Source of the DNA: Bacillota bacterium
GTDB taxonomy: Bacteria; Bacillota; Clostridia; Peptostreptococcales; Anaerovoracaceae
Direction: 5' to 3'
Length of the DNA stretch: 5,142 bases
NCBI GenBank assembly: GCA_016287035.1
Contig: JAEEVI010000042.1
Span: 1 to 5,142, forward strand
This document shows, piece by piece, positions 1 through 3,499 of this stretch. The notes below the pieces were generated by a model that worked only from the letters and a program-made list of their open reading frames with translations, had not been told where the DNA came from and searched no databases. The stretch's first letter is position 1. Every line of letters begins with the position of its first letter. The position numbers and the translations under genes were made by a program.

Positions 1-1
1 C

Positions 2-172
2 CGGGACATCTTCTCGAGGTTCTACAGGACGGACGAGTCGCGCAGCGCCAAGGGCAGCTTCGGCCTCGGTCTTCCGATAGCGAAGATGCTGGCGGAGAGC
101 CACGGGGGAAAGATGTGGGCCGAGTACGCCTCGGGGAAGATCAGCTTTTTCGTAAAGCTGCCGGCCGCGTAA
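2..172 (+). CDS. Sensor histidine kinase, C-terminal fragment (5' end outside window)
   Basis: The frame is open from the left edge to a TAA at 170-172 and gives 56 residues. They form the end of a HATPase_c (GHKL) ATP-binding domain: an F-box-like 'IFSRFYRTDESR' (residues 3-14), a G2-type glycine box 'KGSFGLGLPIAK' (17-28), then 'ESHGGKMWAEY' and a closing beta strand 'ISFFVKLP'. This is the usual ending of two-component sensor kinases of the HisKA/HATPase_c type, which autophosphorylate a histidine and pass the phosphate to a response regulator. The first glycine of the GGxGLGL box is a Lys-Gly-Ser variant that is common in such kinases. The histidine-containing, N-box and sensor domains lie upstream and are not seen, so the signal is unknown. 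No gene follows it on the same strand; it ends at the terminator just downstream and faces the lipid kinase gene convergently. Confidence 0.9.
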   Translation, partial: RDIFSRFYRTDESRSAKGSFGLGLPIAKMLAESHGGKMWAEYASGKISFFVKLPAA

Positions 173-209
173 AAGAAAATACCGCGGGCTTCGTACCCGC
201 GGCTTTTTT
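171..209. terminator. Bidirectional intrinsic terminator between convergent genes
   Basis: A perfect 7-bp stem, CCGCGGG (182-188) and CCCGCGG (196-202), with a 7-nt loop CTTCGTA, is followed on the + strand by C and six T (204-209). On the - strand the same hairpin is followed by TATTTTCTTTT (complement of 171-181). The A-rich left arm and T-rich right arm can extend the pairing. It therefore fits termination of both the histidine kinase transcript (stop at 172) and the lipid kinase transcript. The lipid kinase TAA at 208-210 overlaps the end of the + strand T-run. Confidence 0.9.
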
Positions 210-1113
210 ATTTGTAAAGTGTGACGGCGCCGTGCAGGTTCTCTATGAGCACGTGGCCGTCGCTGTCGGCGGCCTCGCCGTCGAGCGACCACTTGAGCCC
301 CGGATCCGTCTCGAATTCGATCCTTGACGCCTTCATGAACCTGAACATCCCGCTTCTGAAGTCCGAGTTCGTTATCCCTGTAAGTATGTCGTTGAGTTCG
401 AACAGGGAGGTCGGATTCTTTATCAGGATGACCTCGAATATGCCGTCCTGAAGATCGACTATATGCGAATCGAGCTTTACGATGCCCGCGACCGACGTCG
501 TGTTGGATACGGCTCCGAATATGAAATCGTCCTCGAAGGTGCCGCTCTCACAGGTGACCTTTATGTGCGTCGCGCGTATGTCCCCGAGCTCGGATATCCC
601 TCCGAGCACGTAGGCGAAGTGGCCGAGGACGTTCTTCACCTCCTGCGGCACGTTGTAGGAAGCGTCCGTGAACGCTCCGAACGAGGCAATGTACGAAAAG
701 CACTGATCGCCGTTGAACCGCCCGATATCGAGCTTGACCGGCCTCAGTTCGGTGATCTTCGCGGCGCATTCGGCGGGGTCGGCGGAGAGCCCGAGCGTGC
801 TGGCGAAATCGTTGGTGCTGCCCTGCGGTATGTAGCCGAGGGGGATGTCGCTGCCGGATTTTATCACGCCGGTTATCGCTTCGTTCAGCGTTCCGTCGCC
901 GCCGCTGCATACGATGAGCCCGAAGCCTCTCTCCTTCGCGCGCGAGGCGAGCTCCATGCAGTGGCCGCGGTGCTGCGTCGTCACGACCACAGGTTCGTAT
1001 CCGGCCTTGCAGAATATGTCGATGATATCGAGTATGCTGCGCTTGGCCTTAAGGGTCCCCGCGACGGGATTCACTATTATGAGCACGCTTTTTTGTCTGT
1101 CGTCTTTTTTCAT
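208..1113 (-). CDS. Diacylglycerol kinase-family lipid kinase (DagK/YegS/DgkB-like)
   Basis: This 301-residue protein has the full length usual for bacterial soluble lipid kinases of the DAGK catalytic family. Visible motifs in order are 'NPVAG' (15-19, first nucleotide-binding strand), 'SGGDGTLNE' (70-78, the diagnostic GGDGT loop), 'PQGSTNDFA' (96-104), 'LDIGRFNG' (128-135), and near the end 'SLDGE' (276-280). The Glu of the last motif and the Asp of GGDGT match the residues assigned to catalysis in the DgkB/YegS family. The expected reaction is ATP-dependent phosphorylation of diacylglycerol or a related membrane lipid at the inner face of the membrane, recycling it into phospholipid synthesis; the exact lipid cannot be read from sequence. 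There is no signal peptide or membrane segment. The ATG is 4 nt past the stop of the upstream chrA half and has no Shine-Dalgarno sequence (preceding bases GTAATATTCTTCTGATATC), so it is probably translated by reinitiation. It is the last gene of the operon. Confidence 0.93.
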   Translation of the reverse strand: MKKDDRQKSVLIIVNPVAGTLKAKRSILDIIDIFCKAGYEPVVVTTQHRGHCMELASRAKERGFGLIVCSGGDGTLNEAITGVIKSGSDIPLGYIPQGSTNDFASTLGLSADPAECAAKITELRPVKLDIGRFNGDQCFSYIASFGAFTDASYNVPQEVKNVLGHFAYVLGGISELGDIRATHIKVTCESGTFEDDFIFGAVSNTTSVAGIVKLDSHIVDLQDGIFEVILIKNPTSLFELNDILTGITNSDFRSGMFRFMKASRIEFETDPGLKWSLDGEAADSDGHVLIENLHGAVTLYK

Positions 1114-1117
1114 GATA

Positions 1118-1684
1118 TCAGAAGAATATTACGCCGGCTGCCGCGGATATCGCGATAAAGGCCAGCGGATGGAGCTTTTTCGTCTTGCGGAAGCGCATCA
1201 GGAACATCAGGACGGCGAACAGCAGCAGGCTCTGCGGGCTTATGAATCCCGAAAGATCCCCGCGCATTAGCGCGTCGATGTCGAAGAGGCAGAGCCTCAT
1301 GAGCGTGAACACGGCCATCGTTATGAGTCCCGCCGACGCGGGGCGGATGCCGTAGAACGTCATCTCCACGTACTTGTTGTCCCTGAACTTCTTAAGGAAC
1401 CTGGCGACTATTATTATGATGATGACGGAGGGCAGCGCCAGCCCGAAGACCGCCGTGACGGCGCCGGGCACTCCGGCCGTGCGGAAGCCCACGTAGGTCG
1501 CGACGTTGACGCCGATCGGCCCCGGGGTCGATTCCGAAACGGCGACCATGTCCGCGAGCTCCTGGAGCGTGAACCATCCCGTCCTCTGCGATATGTCGGT
1601 GAGGAAGGGGATCGTGGCCATTCCTCCGCCTATCGCGAAGAGCCCCGCCTTGAAGTATTCCCAGAAAAGCTGAAGGTATATCAT
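1118..1684 (-). CDS. chrA: Chromate transporter family (CHR), second short-chain half
   Basis: This is a 188-residue hydrophobic protein of the Chromate_transp family, one domain long. It begins 'MIYLQLFWEYFKAGLFAIGGGMATIPFL', with the family's glycine triplet at 19-21. It continues with 'SESTPGPIGVNVATYVGF' (50-67), the family's TPGP signature, then the very hydrophobic 'LPSVIIIIIVARFL' (84-97), 'GIRPASAGL' (112-120) and two further membrane stretches (about 151-164 and 172-188). Paired one-domain CHR proteins encoded side by side (for example YwrA/YwrB of Bacillus subtilis) act together as one transporter; export of chromate or a similar oxyanion is inferred from the family. The frame stays open upstream to an ATG at 1885, but that stretch is Arg-rich, overlaps the neighbour's coding sequence and lacks the fold. 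The ATG at 1684 begins exactly at the conserved N-terminus, forms an ATGA overlap with the upstream stop and has a Shine-Dalgarno sequence at 1695-1699. Confidence 0.92.
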   Translation of the reverse strand: MIYLQLFWEYFKAGLFAIGGGMATIPFLTDISQRTGWFTLQELADMVAVSESTPGPIGVNVATYVGFRTAGVPGAVTAVFGLALPSVIIIIIVARFLKKFRDNKYVEMTFYGIRPASAGLITMAVFTLMRLCLFDIDALMRGDLSGFISPQSLLLFAVLMFLMRFRKTKKLHPLAFIAISAAAGVIFF

Positions 1685-2241
1685 CTCTGTTCGTCCTCCA
1701 GCTCCTTTTTCGCGCAGAGCGTCTTTACGCTTATGCCCACGGCCGCCGCCAGCAGCACGAACACTATAGGCGATATGCCGAGCAGAAGCGACAGCGCGAA
1801 CACGCCGATGTACAGGGCCATCGTCCACGCGTCTATGACGCACGTTTTGAACAGCCTGATTATGACGTTCGTCATGAGCGCGCACACGCAGATCCTTATG
1901 CCCGCGAACGCCTTGACGACCGCGGGGATGTCGGCGAAATTGCTCAGGAACGCCGCCAGTACCGTTATTATGACGAGCGACGGGAACACCATGCCCGCGG
2001 TGGCGAATATCCCGCCGAGAGCTCCCGCCTGCTTATAGCCTATGAACGTCGCCGTGTTTACCGCGATTATCCCGGGCGTGCACTGACCTATGGCGTAATA
2101 GTCGAGCATCTCCTCTTCCGTTGCCCAGCCTCTCTTTTCGACGATCTCGCGCTCCAGCAGGGGGAGCATCGTGAGACCGCCGCCGAAGGTCATGGCGCCC
2201 AGCTTCGCGAAGGCGAAAAAAAGATCGAATAATTTTTTCAT
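1681..2241 (-). CDS. chrA: Chromate transporter family (CHR), first short-chain half
   Basis: This 186-residue membrane protein is homologous to the next gene. It carries 'LFFAFAKLGAMTFGGGLTMLPLL' (positions 7-29, with FGGG at 19-22), 'ERGW'-like 'EKRGWATEEEMLDYYAIGQCTPG', the signature 'CTPGIIAVNTATFIGYK' (54-70), the membrane stretch 'VFPSLVIITVLAAFL' (85-99), 'GIRICVCALMTNVIIRLFK' (114-132) and two more hydrophobic spans (about 140-155 and 157-172). The charged tail is 'KKELEDEQR'. It differs from its partner in having TPGI rather than TPGP and GIRICV rather than GIRPAS, so the two halves are distinct and not a recent duplication. A paired, antiparallel two-subunit transporter is the known arrangement for short-chain CHR proteins; the substrate (chromate, sulfate-like or other anion) is inferred. 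The start at 2241 has no Shine-Dalgarno sequence, but an extended -10 sits 7 nt upstream, so the mRNA is probably leaderless. It is the first gene of the operon. Confidence 0.92.
   Translation of the reverse strand: MKKLFDLFFAFAKLGAMTFGGGLTMLPLLEREIVEKRGWATEEEMLDYYAIGQCTPGIIAVNTATFIGYKQAGALGGIFATAGMVFPSLVIITVLAAFLSNFADIPAVVKAFAGIRICVCALMTNVIIRLFKTCVIDAWTMALYIGVFALSLLLGISPIVFVLLAAAVGISVKTLCAKKELEDEQR
1695..1699 (-). promoter_or_regulatory. Shine-Dalgarno site that fixes the start of the second chrA half
   Basis: On the - strand GGAGG lies 10 nt before the ATG at 1684, inside the 3' end of the upstream chrA half. Together with the ATGA stop-start overlap it supports this ATG over the longer frame that begins at 1885. 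Confidence 0.75.
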
Positions 2242-2248
2242 AAATAAC

Positions 2249-2257
2249 AGTATACCA
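2249..2257 (-). promoter_or_regulatory. Extended -10 promoter of the chrA-chrA-lipid kinase operon
   Basis: Read on the - strand, TGG-TATACT is an extended -10 element, five of six matching TATAAT, with the TGn motif directly before it. No convincing -35 hexamer is present at 16-19 bp, as is usual for extended -10 promoters. The hexamer ends at 2249 and the ATG begins at 2241. The transcription start expected about 7 nt after the -10 therefore falls at 2242 or on the A of the ATG itself. Confidence 0.6.
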
Positions 2258-2275
2258 TAAAATGAAGATATGGTA
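2253..2275. promoter_or_regulatory. Palindromic operator-like site over the chrA promoter
   Basis: A perfect 7-bp inverted repeat, TACCATA (2253-2259) and TATGGTA (2269-2275), is separated by 9 bp, with 16 bp between half-site centres. One half-site overlaps the extended -10 (2249-2257) and the other lies just upstream of it. This is the geometry expected for a dimeric repressor that blocks RNA polymerase. The regulator is unknown and no regulator gene is in the window. A hairpin in RNA is a less likely reading, since the site lies upstream of the predicted transcription start. Confidence 0.45.
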
Positions 2276-2290
2276 GAATTCCTTACTGGG

Positions 2291-2308
2291 TTAATTATCT
2301 TTAATTAT
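2291..2308. repeat. Direct repeat TTAATTAT x2, 10-bp period
   Basis: TTAATTAT at 2291-2298 recurs exactly at 2301-2308, separated by CT. The 10-bp period puts both copies on the same face of the helix, as in sites for dimeric response regulators or other tandem-binding proteins. Chance is possible because the region is AT-rich. Confidence 0.35.
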
Positions 2309-2312
2309 GATG

Positions 2313-2341
2313 TTGCGCAGCCCGCGACTTTTAAGTAATAT
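2313..2341 (+). promoter_or_regulatory. Weak candidate promoter for the efflux operon
   Basis: TTGCGC (2313-2318) and TAATAT (2336-2341) are separated by 17 bp, with partial matches to TTGACA (3/6) and TATAAT (4/6). Other possible -10 elements are the two GATAAT hexamers at 2363-2368 and 2371-2376, which lack a good -35. The promoter must lie in this intergenic region, but the exact site is uncertain. Confidence 0.25.
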
Positions 2342-2356
2342 ATCCGATGTGGATAT
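2340..2356. repeat. Short inverted repeat ATATCC-N5-GGATAT
   Basis: Six-bp arms at 2340-2345 and 2351-2356 flank GATGT. The site lies at or just downstream of the weak promoter candidate and 45-61 bp before the adaptor start, so it could be an operator for the efflux operon. It could also be a chance palindrome. Confidence 0.3.
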
Positions 2357-2360
2357 GATG

Positions 2361-2376
2361 TAGATAATTAGATAAT
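2361..2376. repeat. Tandem repeat TAGATAAT x2
   Basis: TAGATAAT occurs twice with no spacer (2361-2368, 2369-2376). Each copy contains GATAAT, a five-of-six match to a -10 element, so the repeat may create two overlapping -10 choices, or may just be AT-rich slippage. Confidence 0.35.
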
Positions 2377-2386
2377 AATAACGAAC

Positions 2387-2390
2387 GGAG
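2387..2390 (+). promoter_or_regulatory. Ribosome binding site of the adaptor gene
   Basis: GGAG lies 10 nt before the ATG at 2401, within an otherwise A/T-rich leader. The spacing is slightly long but acceptable. Confidence 0.55.
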
Positions 2391-2400
2391 AATACCTTTA

Positions 2401-3495
2401 ATGGATAACGATAGAACGGAAAAGACGGAGCAGACCGCAAAGAAGAAGCCTTTCATAATAAGGCACTGGCTCATATGCCTCATAGTCCTTCTGATAGCGG
2501 GGCTCTTCGCGTTCAGGGTGAACGCGCGTCTCCACAAAAAGACCGTCAGCGAGGAGACGCTTCCGGTCAACGTCCGCGTCGAGAAGGCGCGGCTCTCCGA
2601 CATCTCCGTAACTTCGCCGCTCTCGTCGAGGATAACGGCCTCCGAGGAGGTCGCGATCGTTCCCCTCGCGCAGGGACAGGTGACGGAGGTATGCGTCAGC
2701 GTCGGCGACAGGGTCAGCGCGGGCGATCTTCTCTTCGTGATCGACAGCGGCGCCATGCAGTCCACTTATTCGCAGGCGGCCGCGCAGTATTCGGCGATGG
2801 CTTCGAGCTACAGCAGGATGAAGACGCTGTACAGCGAGGGAGCCGTATCGGCGCAGGATCTCGAAGCTGTCGAGGCCCAGTACAAGGCCGCCGCGGCCGC
2901 CGTATCCTCGGCCGGGGAAGCTCTCAGCAATTACAGAGTGACGGCTCCCATAGACGGATATATAACGTCGCTCAGCGTTTCGGTCGGAAGTCTCGCCGGA
3001 GGCGGGATGGCCGGCTCGATCGCCAACGGGGACACCCTCGAGATAAAGACGAGCGTCAGCGAGGCGCTTGCTTCCGCCGTTCACGCCGGAGATACCGTAG
3101 AGGTCTACGTTTCGAGCCTCGACAGGTATTTCAAAGGAACGATAACCTCGTTCTCCCCGATACCGTCCATCGGTACGCTCACGTATCCGCTCACAGTCAC
3201 GCTCGAGCCCGACGACGCTCTTCTGGCGGGAATGTTCGCGGAGGTGAGGCTCGTCTCCGCGTCGGAGAAGGACGCGCTCTGCGTCAGCTCCAACTGCGTC
3301 ATGCTCAAGAAGGGCAGGAACACCGTCGTGGTCCTGGACGAAAATAACATACCGACGCTCGCGGAAGTCACGACCGGTCTTGACAACGGAAGCATCGTGC
3401 AGATACTCTCCGGGCTCTCCGAGGGCGACACCGTAGTCTGCTCCGGCCAGCAGTACGTCACTGAAGGCGTCGCCGTAACGGTCGCGGAGGACTGA
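2401..3495 (+). CDS. RND efflux periplasmic adaptor subunit (membrane fusion protein, HlyD/AcrA family)
   Basis: This complete 364-residue adaptor links an inner-membrane pump to the exit path. A charged cytoplasmic N-terminus (1-18) precedes one hydrophobic anchor ('WLICLIVLLIAGLFAF', 23-38). The helix contains C26, but no lipobox-like signal ending just before a Cys, so it is probably an uncleaved transmembrane anchor. Next come the first lipoyl half ('GQVTEVCVSVGDRVSAGDLLFVID', 92-115), a short alpha-helical hairpin rich in Ala and Ser (about 118-178), the second lipoyl half ('VTAPIDGYITSLSVSVGS', 180-197), a beta-barrel (about 210-285, with 'LAGMFAEVRL' at 275-284) and a C-terminal membrane-proximal domain ('GLSEGDTVVCSG', 338-349). 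At the hairpin tip R139, L143 and S150 match the R-x3-L-x6-S motif known to contact TolC-type channels. The gene is followed 4 nt later by its RND pump. The substrate is unknown. Confidence 0.93.
   Translation: MDNDRTEKTEQTAKKKPFIIRHWLICLIVLLIAGLFAFRVNARLHKKTVSEETLPVNVRVEKARLSDISVTSPLSSRITASEEVAIVPLAQGQVTEVCVSVGDRVSAGDLLFVIDSGAMQSTYSQAAAQYSAMASSYSRMKTLYSEGAVSAQDLEAVEAQYKAAAAAVSSAGEALSNYRVTAPIDGYITSLSVSVGSLAGGGMAGSIANGDTLEIKTSVSEALASAVHAGDTVEVYVSSLDRYFKGTITSFSPIPSIGTLTYPLTVTLEPDDALLAGMFAEVRLVSASEKDALCVSSNCVMLKKGRNTVVVLDENNIPTLAEVTTGLDNGSIVQILSGLSEGDTVVCSGQQYVTEGVAVTVAED
3486..3490 (+). promoter_or_regulatory. Ribosome binding site of the RND pump gene
   Basis: GGAGG sits inside the last codons of the adaptor gene, 9 nt before the ATG at 3500. 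It decides the pump start and ties translation of the two subunits together. Confidence 0.8.
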
Positions 3496-3499
3496 CGGG

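Larger units (their letters stand above)
2242..2400. other. AT-rich divergent intergenic region
   Basis: These 159 bp separate the divergent chrA and efflux operons and are visibly much richer in A+T than the genes on both sides, apart from a short GC patch at 2312-2328. They hold the chrA promoter and palindrome at the left end, two tandem repeats, a small palindrome, a weak candidate promoter for the efflux operon and its ribosome binding site. I see no small ORF or RNA gene. Confidence 0.8.

Noticed and set aside
1081..1113. Two A6 tracts at the start of the lipid kinase gene as a frameshift or phase-variation signal
   Set aside because: The tracts are short and the A-AAA-AAG heptamer is not in the phase needed for -1 slippage; A-rich starts are common because they keep the mRNA unstructured.
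463..1158. Open + strand frame (231 codons) opposite the lipid kinase
   Set aside because: Antisense shadow of a gene with all DAGK-family motifs; no ribosome site or domain.
1685..1885. N-terminal extension of the second chrA half from an ATG at 1885
   Set aside because: The 67 extra residues are Arg/His-rich, overlap the first chrA half and precede the conserved N-terminus, which begins exactly at the ATG in the ATGA overlap.
2475..3347. Open + strand frame (290 codons) overlapping the adaptor gene
   Set aside because: Arg/Gly-rich out-of-frame reading; the overlapping adaptor frame contains anchor, lipoyl halves, hairpin and barrel in order.
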